Origin: Stictocephala bisonia
Taxonomy: Eukaryota; Arthropoda; Insecta; Hemiptera; Membracidae
Direction: 5' to 3'
Assembly (NCBI GenBank): GCA_035578905.1
Contig: JAQJVL010000030.1
Location: 1,055,159 to 1,119,158 of the forward strand
DNA length: 64,000 nucleotides
Below are positions 11,901 to 22,181 of the stretch, in pieces. The notes under the pieces are model-generated. The model did not search any database. It saw only the letters and a program-made list of their open reading frames with translations, and was not told the origin of the DNA. Positions within the stretch are counted from its first letter, which is position 1. Every line of letters starts with the position of its first letter. A program made the position numbers and the translations under genes.

Positions 11901-12639
11901 AACCATAAAAGAAAGAAGTTAACATTTATTTGTTGTTATTATTTTGTTTTAAGAATACACATATATAAAACTAACAATGTAAAACAAAAGTACCAAGTAC
12001 AATCAAAATATAATAACAATATTTCTAACATTTATTTGAAACAACATTCATATAACACTTAAGATTTAACTGTCTTTAGTGAAAAAAATTTACAAATATC
12101 ACGAAACTTTGTAAATACTATTAACATATTTTAACCCTTACGATACAGATATATTTGTCAATAGCTGATATTGTTTACGTTAATAAGAACTAGCGATTAA
12201 ATAAAAATTAAGAAAATTTTACTTGTACAAAAATTAAATTTAATATTCAACTAAAATATGAGAAACAATTTTGTAAATAGACCTGCAATTTAAGATGATA
12301 TCTTCAAATATTATCCAAATATAAATAAAATTTACGAATTACTTAAAATATGTATGTTATATTTTTTCGCTTATAATGGAAATTCAAATATTTTATTTAT
12401 ATGATTTTAAAATTATTTTCCCTTTCAGTAATAAGTAGTTAAGCTGTTTTCCTTCCTTGAAAAATCTCTTTAATATTTCAAATAATTAATTGATTATTAT
12501 GTCGATATTAACATAGATTTACTTTAAAAAAATCAATAAATTAAATAGGAAAATTAAACTAAAAAATTGGCAAATTAACTCGTATTTAAATGTTTTAATT
12601 TTAAATAGTATTTACCAAAATCCTGAGTGAGTATGCCAT
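8954..12639 (-). CDS. Secreted histidine-rich small protein, three exons (79 aa)
   Basis: Coding exons on the minus strand: 12616-12639, 11362-11429 and 8954-9101. Junctions are TTG|GTAAAT...CCCACAG|GTGGTG and ACA|GTGAGT...TTTATTTCAG|TGAACA. The phases join exactly (0, then 2), giving 79 codons and TGA at 8954-8956. Residues 1-21 form a classic signal peptide (MAYSLRIL then VVLVLAMLSVVSC). The mature part starts MPFGFGGGK and carries 18 His: VPYHVHTVHHYHKVPVYVHH, then HHDHHDHHDSHGWDWD. Insect cuticle and secreted proteins with KVP/HVHTVHHxH motifs look similar, so a structural extracellular or metal-binding role is plausible but inferred. A second strong donor (GTAAGC, 8929-8934) lies 20 nt after the stop and suggests a 3' UTR intron. 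Intron 2 (2,260 bp) hosts an antisense LINE relic. Confidence 0.8.
10515..11320 (+). pseudogene. Jockey-like LINE reverse transcriptase tail relic inside intron 2
   Basis: Plus-strand translation with breaks gives LSWEPHVNKICNKILQILGF, KLRFLRLVGVRLGFEYREV, LPSLESRRFNQDICLIYNLV and then NGISDCPDLLDLPP. These are the C-terminal motifs of jockey-type reverse transcriptases (RRxxxDixFLYKLVNG...DCPxLL). A weaker PRFENLGNALPDHIDFF follows near 11,020, and the copy ends with AATAAA-bearing sequence near 11,300. Stops and frameshifts show it is inactive. It lies antisense to the His-rich gene and ends about 40 bp from exon 2. Confidence 0.78.
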
Positions 12640-12667
12640 TGTACACTGTTTGTGCCACTTGTTCAAG

Positions 12668-12710
12668 TGAATGTTGTTCGACCTAGTGGCCTGGACGTTT
12701 ATATACGCCG
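12668..12710 (-). promoter_or_regulatory. Core promoter of the His-rich gene
   Basis: On the minus strand TATATAAA lies at 12698-12705, about 60-65 bp before the ATG at 12637-12639. An initiator-like TTCACTT lies about 30 bp downstream of the TATA box near 12669. The sequence just upstream (12,710-12,880) is clearly richer in G+C than the surroundings, as in a proximal promoter. Confidence 0.7.
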
Positions 12711-13917
12711 GTCGCCCCCCTCTCCCTACGTCGGTCAGTTCATGTGCGGATATAACCCAGGGTGATGTAACAACCCGCCAGAGGGGCGTGCTCCTTCCTG
12801 CCTTCTCGGGATGATGCTGGCAACACTCCAGTCTAACCTTTGACCAAATGTCATCCAGGGTTTAACGTACAGGCTTATTAACATATTGATGTAATCGTCT
12901 TCTATTACATTTTACTGTTACTATTACTGACAGGATTTTGTTAAAACTACATAATACTAAATGATTATTTTAAGTTGCGAACGGAACAAAAATTACTCAA
13001 ATTAAGTATACAGATAAAGTACAATAAAACATTTTTTTTATAAAATCACATATTTTTAGGAAATTTTACATTAACATCGTATCATTTTGTTCACTAGATA
13101 AATTATTAAAATAAAATATTTGATCAATAAAATAAATAATATATAATACATGCATACATTTATATAAAATGGCTTATAATTTATTAGAAAGCAACATATA
13201 TAAATCTTAATTGTGTAACTCATCTATTCTTATATAATATCTCGGCGCCTTTTTGTTTGGAGCTCAGGGGACACTTGACATTTGACTCAGTTAAACTGGC
13301 CCAATGGGTATATCAGTGGAATGTAGGGCGAGTAGAAACCTCTTTGGAAGAATAACTACTAAATTACTTAAATTTTTATGGAACTGAAATATATTTTTAC
13401 TAGCAGTTTATATTTTAAAATTATGTATTGTTGAAAACAAAATACAAGCAATAATAATTTCAAAAAGACACTAAAAAATAGGAACAAACACATTTATTTG
13501 TTCAATAAATAAATAAAATATATTAGTTAACAATAAGTTAACTAATTTATTTATTATTACTAAAACAAACATTAAAAAAAATCCCATTTCGTTCTCTATA
13601 AAGGAATGTTAATTGTCTATACTTATTAATTAATTGGTTGTTTGAATGCAATCGCATGTCTATGTACAGTATGATGCAATATGGTCTTTCTTTTACCATA
13701 TAATGTGTTTTATGCGTAATAAAAGGAAGATAACAATTTCTTTGGGATAAAATTGGATTTGTTTTGTAATTATTTCTATTACAATATTAGTTAATTTTAA
13801 TTGAAGTCTTTGGTGAAGGGATGTAAATAAAAATAATTGTTTTTCTTTTTATTCCTCTTTTATTTGAATCTCGGTTATTATTTTTTTCCGACTGAAAAAA
13901 GAAAACTTGTTATTAAA
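12711..13917. other. Upstream region of the His-rich gene; no gene seen
   Basis: A GC-richer block (12,710-12,880) next to the promoter gives way to AT-rich sequence with no convincing exon on either strand up to the PLE array. Confidence 0.5.
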
Positions 13918-14027
13918 TAAACTGTTTTTGTATAAATTAGTTCACATTAGGGCTACTATTTTAATAAAATCAAAGATAAATATAATAAAGTACCCTTTTA
14001 TTCATTTTTTTTTTTATAAAAATATAT

Positions 14028-14057
14028 GACTAGTTTCGGCTCTTAGGCCATCTTCAG
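14028..14057 (-). ncRNA. Hammerhead ribozyme, PLE family 1, at left outer pLTR
   Basis: Minus strand: CTGAAGA, one T, stem II GGC/GCC closing loop CTAAGA, GAAAC, then TAGTC. ACTAGT is a 6-bp palindrome giving a 2-3 bp stem III, and cleavage is expected after the C of GTC. Flanking TAT/ATA bases can form the start of stem I. The layout matches the minimal type I hammerheads reported from PLEs. Identical cores occur at six other joints. Confidence 0.8.
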
Positions 14058-14142
14058 ATAGTAAATAATATAACCTAAAATAACTTAACAAATTATAAAA
14101 ATAAAAATAAAACAGATGAAAATAATATAACATATGATTAAT

Positions 14143-16605
14143 TTAGTGTGTGGGTAAGTTGAATTTTACTTTTTGATTCTTATGTTTTTTAACTTCTCTT
14201 ATTTTTTCGTATATAGGATTGTTCATGTTAATTTGTGTATTTAATATGTTCTTTGGTTCATTATAATTGTTAATGTATATGTGTAAATTTTCTTTTGTGT
14301 TCATTTTTTCTCCTTTCTTCTCGTATTCTAAAATTGTAACATTTTCGTTTATATTTTGATAACTGTGATTTGATTGGAGAATATGTTCTGCAAAGTTAGA
14401 CTTATTTGATGTTGAGTTGTTGTTTCTTATGGCTTGTATGTGTTCTTTGTAACGTAAATTAAATGTTCTTCCAGTTTGTCCTATGTAAAAAGAATTGCAT
14501 TCTGAGCATTTTATTTTATATATACCAGATTTATCATATTTGTTATTTTTATTTTCTTTGTTGGATAATTTGTTAATTAAAGTAAAAGTATTGTTCTTTG
14601 TTTTGTAACTGAGTGTATATTTACTGTGTTGAAATGTCTTTCTAATAGCTTTATTCATTTTTGTATTGTAAGGAACACTGATAAATTTTTTCTTTTCTTT
14701 TTCTTCCATTTTCTTATTTTTGTTTCTTTTTATTCTTTTTATAATTTTGTCCACAATTGTTGGATTGTAACCATTTTTTGAAGTTAAGTATTTTATTGTT
14801 CTTTTTTCTTCTTCATAATCATATTTTTGTATTGGGATGTTTAACATTCGGTTAATCATTGATCTAAAACTAGATAATTTGTACTTCCATGGGTGGTTAG
14901 AATTATATGGAATTATTAGGTCACTTTGGGTTGATTTTCTAAAAATTTTGAAAGAGTGTTTATTTCCAATATTTGTGATTGTTAGATCTAAATAGTTTAT
15001 TTCTTTTGTTTTATTTTCTTTTGTAAATTTTATTTTGTCATTTAATGAATTTAAGTATTCTAGTAATTCGTCACTTTCTTTTTCGTTTCCTTGGAAAAGA
15101 CATATTACATCATCAACATAACGAAACCAATAGATTATTTTTTGTTTGTGAGGATTTGATTCGTTCAAAATTTTGTTTTGTTCCAGATTGTGTAAGAAGA
15201 TGTTTGCTATTATTCCTGATAAAGGAGATCCCATTGGTAGTCCATTATTTTGTTGGTAAAAATTGTCATTATATTTGAAGTAGTTTTGTTCAATACAAAT
15301 TTCAGTTGATTTGATAATATCATTAATTTCATTAGTGTTGAGTCTGTTGGTTAGTGTGAGATCATTTCTCAAAATGTTTAATGTTTCTTTAGTAGGAATG
15401 TTTGTGTACATGTCTTGTATATCAAATGATATAAATTGACATTGGTTTGGAATTTGAATATCTTTTATATTGTATATCAGTTCAGTAGTGTTCTTTATGC
15501 TGTAATTGTAGTCCCAAATGATGTTTTCTTGAATCTTTTTATTCAAATATTTGCATAATTTATATGATGGTGCATTTTGAAAATTGACTATTGGTCTGAT
15601 TGGTATATTTGTTTTATGTGTTTTAGGTTGAGCTCTTAGGGTAGGAGCTTTGGGGTTGGTCATTTTTAATTGATATTGTACAGGTATTGGAATTGTATTA
15701 CATTTAGAAATGATTTTGTTAGTTGTTTTTGAGTAATGGTTAGTAGGATCCTTTTTTAAAAGTGTTAATTTGTTATTTTGAATAAAATCTTTTATTTTAT
15801 TGTCATATTCATCTTTGTACATAACAACTGCTGTATTTCCTTTATCAGCTTTGGTTAGTATAGCATTATTATCTTTTAATTTCGTTGAGATGGAATGTAT
15901 AATTGTCATTTCTTTGTTTGCTGTATGTGTTTTTATATTATTATTTGTGTTTATATTAATTTTATTTAGTTCATGTATGAAAGCATGTCTGAAATGTTCT
16001 CGTTCTTTTGTATCAGTTGTCATTATGGATACGTCCATATTGATTAAATCATCTTCGATTTCATGTACTTTGTGGTCAAGATTTATGTTGTATTTTATTG
16101 ATTTATTTAAAGTATTATTTTCTTCTTCATTAAAATGTATGGTGGTCAAATTATGAAATTTAGGATAAAATTTGAACTTACATTGTGAATTGTTCTCTTG
16201 GGTAGATGTTATAATTGTTTGTTTTAATGAATGTAGTTTTGATATGTGAATTTCCCTTTTCTTTTTAATGATTGGTTGGATCCAGTTTTTGATGTAATGG
16301 TTTATTTCTTCGATAGATTCGTGGTGGTATTGTGATTTAAGATTTTGATATAATTCTTCTTTTTCTTGGTTCAATTTGTGTAGTTTCATATATAAAGTAT
16401 TAATTTCTTCTTTGATCCATATTTTCTTGGCAGTTTCCATTGTAATAAGTGCAGCTCTAGATTTTACTTTTGTATATAGTTGGACATAGTTATGAGTAAT
16501 ATTTTCACTTAGGCATCTCTTGTTAAATTTAATATCTTCTTTAATGGTCATCTCTTTTAGGTTGTTGTATTTGTATTTGTGAACAATTTCTGGGTAATTA
16601 GCCAT
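14143..16605 (-). CDS. Penelope-like element polyprotein, intact (820 aa), copy M1
   Basis: A full-length reverse transcriptase plus GIY-YIG endonuclease with no break, the only intact copy here. Residues 1-150 are a lysine-rich, helix-prone N terminus. ADKGNTAVVM (253-262) and RPIVNFQ (337-343) are typical PLE motifs. Polymerase motif A is FDIQDMYTNIP (Asp395), motif B is GLPMGSPLSG (455-464), the catalytic YVDD is 496-499 and NYLDL is 537-541. After a basic linker (about 620-650) comes GIY-YIG: GIY 694-696, CxxC 700/703, YIGQTGR 707-713, Arg718 and Glu721. The enzyme should nick target DNA and copy element RNA by target-primed reverse transcription. M1 differs from the other copies at His38 (Pro), Ile592 (Met) and Thr608 (Ala). 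It may be functional, but its RNA start is unknown. Confidence 0.93.
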   Translation of the reverse strand: MANYPEIVHKYKYNNLKEMTIKEDIKFNKRCLSENITHNYVQLYTKVKSRAALITMETAKKIWIKEEINTLYMKLHKLNQEKEELYQNLKSQYHHESIEEINHYIKNWIQPIIKKKREIHISKLHSLKQTIITSTQENNSQCKFKFYPKFHNLTTIHFNEEENNTLNKSIKYNINLDHKVHEIEDDLINMDVSIMTTDTKEREHFRHAFIHELNKININTNNNIKTHTANKEMTIIHSISTKLKDNNAILTKADKGNTAVVMYKDEYDNKIKDFIQNNKLTLLKKDPTNHYSKTTNKIISKCNTIPIPVQYQLKMTNPKAPTLRAQPKTHKTNIPIRPIVNFQNAPSYKLCKYLNKKIQENIIWDYNYSIKNTTELIYNIKDIQIPNQCQFISFDIQDMYTNIPTKETLNILRNDLTLTNRLNTNEINDIIKSTEICIEQNYFKYNDNFYQQNNGLPMGSPLSGIIANIFLHNLEQNKILNESNPHKQKIIYWFRYVDDVICLFQGNEKESDELLEYLNSLNDKIKFTKENKTKEINYLDLTITNIGNKHSFKIFRKSTQSDLIIPYNSNHPWKYKLSSFRSMINRMLNIPIQKYDYEEEKRTIKYLTSKNGYNPTIVDKIIKRIKRNKNKKMEEKEKKKFISVPYNTKMNKAIRKTFQHSKYTLSYKTKNNTFTLINKLSNKENKNNKYDKSGIYKIKCSECNSFYIGQTGRTFNLRYKEHIQAIRNNNSTSNKSNFAEHILQSNHSYQNINENVTILEYEKKGEKMNTKENLHIYINNYNEPKNILNTQINMNNPIYEKIREVKKHKNQKVKFNLPTH

Positions 16606-16708
16606 TGTACATGTATAAATTAGTTCACATTAGGGCTACTATTTTAATAAAATCAAAGATAAATATAATAAAGTACCCTTTTATTCATTTTTTTTTATAA
16701 AAATATAT

Positions 16709-16738
16709 GACTAGTTTCGGCTCTTAGGCCATCTTCAG
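16709..16738 (-). ncRNA. Hammerhead ribozyme, M1/M2 joint
   Basis: Same core as the left outer ribozyme (CTGAAGA, stem II GGC/GCC, GAAACTAGTC). It lies between the start of M1 and the end of M2, where self-cleavage would split a tandem transcript into unit-length RNAs. Confidence 0.8.
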
Positions 16739-16823
16739 ATAGTAAATAATATAATCTAAAATAACTTAACAAATTATAAAAATAAAAATAAAACAGATGA
16801 AAATAATATAACATATGATTAAT

Positions 16824-19284
16824 TTAGTGTGTGGGTAAGTTGAATTTTACTTTTTGATTCTTATGTTTTTTAACTTCTCTTATTTTTTCGTATATAGGAT
16901 TGTTCATGTTAATTTGTGTATTTAATATGTTCTTTGGTTCATTATAATTGTTAATGTATATGTGTAAATTTTCTTTTGTGTTCATTTTTTCTCCTTTCTT
17001 CTCGTATTCTAAAATTGTAACATTTTCGTTTATATTTTGATAACTGTGATTTGATTGGAGAATATGTTCTGCAAAGTTAGACTTATTTGATGTTGAGTTG
17101 TTGTTTCTTATGGCTTGTATGTGTTCTTTGTAACGTAAATTAAATGTTCTTCCAGTTTGTCCTATGTAAAAAGAATTGCATTCTGAGCATTTTATTTTAT
17201 ATATACCAGATTTATCATATTTGTTATTTTTATTTTCTTTGTTGGATAATTTGTTAATTAAAGTAAAAGTATTGTTCTTTGTTTTGTAACTGAGTGTATA
17301 TTTACTGTGTTGAAATGTCTTTCTAATAGCTTTATTCATTTTTGTATTGTAAGGAACACTGATAAATTTTTTCTTTTCTTTTTCTTCCATTTTCTTATTT
17401 TTGTTTCTTTTTATTCTTTTTATAATTTTGTCCACAATTGTTGGATTGTAACCATTTTTTGAAGCTAAGTATTTTATTGTTCTTTTTTCTTCTTCATAAT
17501 CATATTTTTGCATTGGGATGTTTAACATTCGGTTAATCATTGATCTAAAACTAGATAATTTGTACTTCCATGGGTGGTTAGAATTATATGGAATTATTAG
17601 GTCACTTTGGGTTGATTTTCTAAAAATTTTGAAAGAGTGTTTATTTCCAATATTTGTGATTGTTAGATCTAATAGTTTATTTCTTTTGTTTTATTTTCTT
17701 TTGTAAATTTTATTTTGTCATTTAATGAATTTAAGTATTCTAGTAATTCGTCACTTTCTTTTTCGTTTCCTTGGAAAAGACATATTACATCATCAACATA
17801 ACGAAACCAATAGATTATTTTTTGTTTGTGAGGATTTGATTCGTTCAAAATTTTGTTTTGTTCCAGATTGTGTAAGAAGATGTTTGCTATTATTCCTGAT
17901 AAAGGAGATCCCATTGGTAGTCCATTATTTTGTTGGTAAAAATTGTCATTATATTTGAAGTAGTTTTGTTCAATACAAATTTCAGTTGATTTGATAATAT
18001 CATTAATTTCATTAGTGTTGAGTCTGTTGGTTAGTGTGAGATCATTTCTCAAAATGTTTAATGTTTCTTTAGTAGGAATGTTTGTGTACATGTCTTGTAT
18101 ATCAAATGATATAAATTGACATTGGTTTGGAATTTGAATATCTTTTATATTGTATATCAGTTCAGTAGTGTTCTTTATGCTGTAATTGTAGTCCCAAATG
18201 ATGTTTTCTTGAATCTTTTTATTCAAATATTTGCATAATTTATATGATGGTGCATTTTGAAAATTGACTATTGGTCTGATTGGTATATTTGTTTTATGTG
18301 TTTTAGGTTGAGCTCTTAGGGTAGGAGCTTTGGGGTTGGTCATTTTTAATTGATATTGTACAGGTATTGGAATTGTATTACATTTAGAAATGATTTTGTT
18401 AGTTGTTTTTGAGTAATGGTTAGTAGGATCCTTTTTTAAAAGTGTTAATTTGTTATTTTGAATAAAATCTTTTATTTTATTGTCATATTCATCTTTGTAC
18501 ATAACAACTGCTGTATTTCCTTTATCAGCTTTGGTTAGTATAGCATTATTATCTTTTAATTTCGTTGAGATGGAATGTATAATTGTCATTTCTTTGTTTG
18601 CTGTATGTGTTTTTATATTATTATTTGTGTTTATATTAATTTTATTTAGTTCATGTATGAAAGCATGTCTGAAATGTTCTCGTTCTTTTGTATCAGTTGT
18701 CATTATGGATACGTCCATATTGATTAAATCATCTTCGATTTCATGTACTTTGTGGTCAAGATTTATGTTGTATTTTATTGATTTATTTAAAGTATTATTT
18801 TCTTCTTCATTAAAATGTATGGTGGTCAAATATGAAATTTAGGATAAAATTTGAACTTACATTGTGAATTGTTCTCTTGGGTAGATGTTATAATTGTTTG
18901 TTTTAATGAATGTAGTTTTGATATGTGAATTTCCCTTTTCTTTTTAATGATTGGTTGGATCCAGTTTTTGATGTAATGGTTTATTTCTTCGATAGATTCG
19001 TGGTGGTATTGTGATTTAAGATTTTGATATAATTCTTCTTTTTCTTGGTTCAATTTGTGTAGTTTCATATATAAAGTATTAATTTCTTCTTTGATCCATA
19101 TTTTCTTGGCAGTTTCCATTGTAATAAGTGCAGCTCTAGATTTTACTTTTGTATATAGTTGGACATAGTTAGGAGTAATATTTTCACTTAGGCATCTCTT
19201 GTTAAATTTAATATCTTCTTTAATGGTCATCTCTTTTAGGTTGTTGTATTTGTATTTGTGAACAATTTCTGGGTAATTAGCCAT
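16824..19284 (-). pseudogene. PLE polyprotein copy M2, two frameshifts
   Basis: Nearly identical to M1 but broken twice by single-base changes. A missing A near 17,670 falls just before the LDLTITN segment, and a missing T near 18,829 falls at residue ~151. All polymerase and GIY-YIG motifs remain readable in three pieces (152, 386 and 238+ codons). It carries the Pro/Met/Ala variants shared by all copies except M1. The changes are small-run indels that could be real or long-read errors, although the A deletion is shared with M3 and M4. Confidence 0.88.
18840..18842 (-). other. Site of M2-specific frameshift
   Basis: M1 and M3 read CAAATTATGAAATTTAGG here on the plus strand; M2 reads CAAATATGAAATTTAGG. 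The loss of one T ends the N-terminal frame at residue 152. Confidence 0.6.
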
Positions 19285-19386
19285 TGTACATGTATAAATT
19301 AGTTCACATTAGGGCTACTATTTTAATAAAATCAAAGATAAATATAATAAAGTACCCTTTTATTCATTTTTTTTATAAAAATATAT

Positions 19387-19416
19387 GACTAGTTTCGGCT
19401 CTTAGGCCATCTTCAG
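19387..19416 (-). ncRNA. Hammerhead ribozyme, M2/M3 joint
   Basis: Identical core to the other family-1 joints, with the ACTAGT stem III palindrome. Confidence 0.8.
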
Positions 19417-19501
19417 ATAGTAAATAATATAACCTAAAATAACTTAACAAATTATAAAAATAAAAATAAAACAGATGAAAATAATATAACATATGATTAA
19501 T

Positions 19502-21964
19502 TTAGTGTGTGGGTAAGTTGAATTTTACTTTTTGATTCTTATGTTTTTTAACTTCTCTTATTTTTTCGTATATAGGATTGTTCATGTTAATTTGTGTATT
19601 TAATATGTTCTTTGGTTCATTATAATTGTTAATGTATATGTGTAAATTTTCTTTTGTGTTCATTTTTTCTCCTTTCTTCTCGTATTCTAAAATTGTAACA
19701 TTTTCGTTTATATTTTGATAACTGTGATTTGATTGGAGAATATGTTCTGCAAAGTTAGACTTATTTGATGTTGAGTTGTTGTTTCTTATGGCTTGTATGT
19801 GTTCTTTGTAACGTAAATTAAATGTTCTTCCAGTTTGTCCTATGTAAAAAGAATTGCATTCTGAGCATTTTATTTTATATATACCAGATTTATCATATTT
19901 GTTATTTTTATTTTCTTTGTTGGATAATTTGTTAATTAAAGTAAAAGTATTGTTCTTTGTTTTGTAACTGAGTGTATATTTACTGTGTTGAAATGTCTTT
20001 CTAATAGCTTTATTCATTTTTGTATTGTAAGGAACACTGATAAATTTTTTCTTTTCTTTTTCTTCCATTTTCTTATTTTTGTTTCTTTTTATTCTTTTTA
20101 TAATTTTGTCCACAATTGTTGGATTGTAACCATTTTTTGAAGCTAAGTATTTTATTGTTCTTTTTTCTTCTTCATAATCATATTTTTGCATTGGGATGTT
20201 TAACATTCGGTTAATCATTGATCTAAAACTAGATAATTTGTACTTCCATGGGTGGTTAGAATTATATGGAATTATTAGGTCACTTTGGGTTGATTTTCTA
20301 AAAATTTTGAAAGAGTGTTTATTTCCAATATTTGTGATTGTTAGATCTAATAGTTTATTTCTTTTGTTTTATTTTCTTTTGTAAATTTTATTTTGTCATT
20401 TAATGAATTTAAGTATTCTAGTAATTCGTCACTTTCTTTTTCGTTTCCTTGGAAAAGACATATTACATCATCAACATAACGAAACCAATAGATTATTTTT
20501 TGTTTGTGAGGATTTGATTCGTTCAAAATTTTGTTTTGTTCCAGATTGTGTAAGAAGATGTTTGCTATTATTCCTGATAAAGGAGATCCCATTGGTAGTC
20601 CATTATTTTGTTGGTAAAAATTGTCATTATATTTGAAGTAGTTTTGTTCAATACAAATTTCAGTTGATTTGATAATATCATTAATTTCATTAGTGTTGAG
20701 TCTGTTGGTTAGTGTGAGATCATTTCTCAAAATGTTTAATGTTTCTTTAGTAGGAATGTTTGTGTACATGTCTTGTATATCAAATGATATAAATTGACAT
20801 TGGTTTGGAATTTGAATATCTTTTATATTGTATATCAGTTCAGTAGTGTTCTTTATGCTGTAATTGTAGTCCCAAATGATGTTTTCTTGAATCTTTTTAT
20901 TCAAATATTTGCATAATTTATATGATGGTGCATTTTGAAAATTGACTATTGGTCTGATTGGTATATTTGTTTTATGTGTTTTAGGTTGAGCTCTTAGGGT
21001 AGGAGCTTTGGGGTTGGTCATTTTTAATTGATATTGTACAGGTATTGGAATTGTATTACATTTAGAAATGATTTTTGTTAGTTGTTTTTGAGTAATGGTT
21101 AGTAGGATCCTTTTTTAAAAGTGTTAATTTGTTATTTTGAATAAAATCTTTTATTTTATTGTCATATTCATCTTTGTACATAACAACTGCTGTATTTCCT
21201 TTATCAGCTTTGGTTAGTATAGCATTATTATCTTTTAATTTCGTTGAGATGGAATGTATAATTGTCATTTCTTTGTTTGCTGTATGTGTTTTTATATTAT
21301 TATTTGTGTTTATATTAATTTTATTTAGTTCATGTATGAAAGCATGTCTGAAATGTTCTCGTTCTTTTGTATCAGTTGTCATTATGGATACGTCCATATT
21401 GATTAAATCATCTTCGATTTCATGTACTTTGTGGTCAAGATTTATGTTGTATTTTATTGATTTATTTAAAGTATTATTTTCTTCTTCATTAAAATGTATG
21501 GTGGTCAAATTATGAAATTTAGGATAAAATTTGAACTTACATTGTGAATTGTTCTCTTGGGTAGATGTTATAATTGTTTGTTTTAATGAATGTAGTTTTG
21601 ATATGTGAATTTCCCTTTTCTTTTTAATGATTGGTTGGATCCAGTTTTTGATGTAATGGTTTATTTCTTCGATAGATTCGTGGTGGTATTGTGATTTAAG
21701 ATTTTGATATAATTCTTCTTTTTCTTGGTTCAATTTGTGTAGTTTCATATATAAAGTATTAATTTCTTCTTTGATCCATATTTTCTTGGCAGTTTCCATT
21801 GTAATAAGTGCAGCTCTAGATTTTACTTTTGTATATAGTTGGACATAGTTAGGAGTAATATTTTCACTTAGGCATCTCTTGTTAAATTTAATATCTTCTT
21901 TAATGGTCATCTCTTTTAGGTTGTTGTATTTGTATTTGTGAACAATTTCTGGGTAATTAGCCAT
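19502..21964 (-). pseudogene. PLE polyprotein copy M3, two frameshifts
   Basis: Shares with M2 and M4 the single-A deletion near 20,348. It has its own extra T near 21,072, in the run encoding the region just before KCNTIPIPVQ. Everything else matches M2. The N-terminal piece is 300 codons, the middle piece holds motifs A-C, and the last 238+ codons hold the linker and the GIY-YIG domain. Confidence 0.88.
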
Positions 21965-22066
21965 TGTACATGTATAAATTAGTTCACATTAGGGCTACTA
22001 TTTTAATAAAATCAAAGATAAATATAATAAAGTACCCTTTTATTCATTTTTTTTATAAAAATATAT

Positions 22067-22096
22067 GACTAGTTTCGGCTCTTAGGCCATCTTCAG
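22067..22096 (-). ncRNA. Hammerhead ribozyme, M3/M4 joint
   Basis: Identical core to the other family-1 joints. Confidence 0.8.
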
Positions 22097-22181
22097 ATAG
22101 TAAATAATATAACCTAAAATAACTTAACAAATTATAAAAATAAAAATAAAACAGATGAAAATAATATAACATATGATTAAT

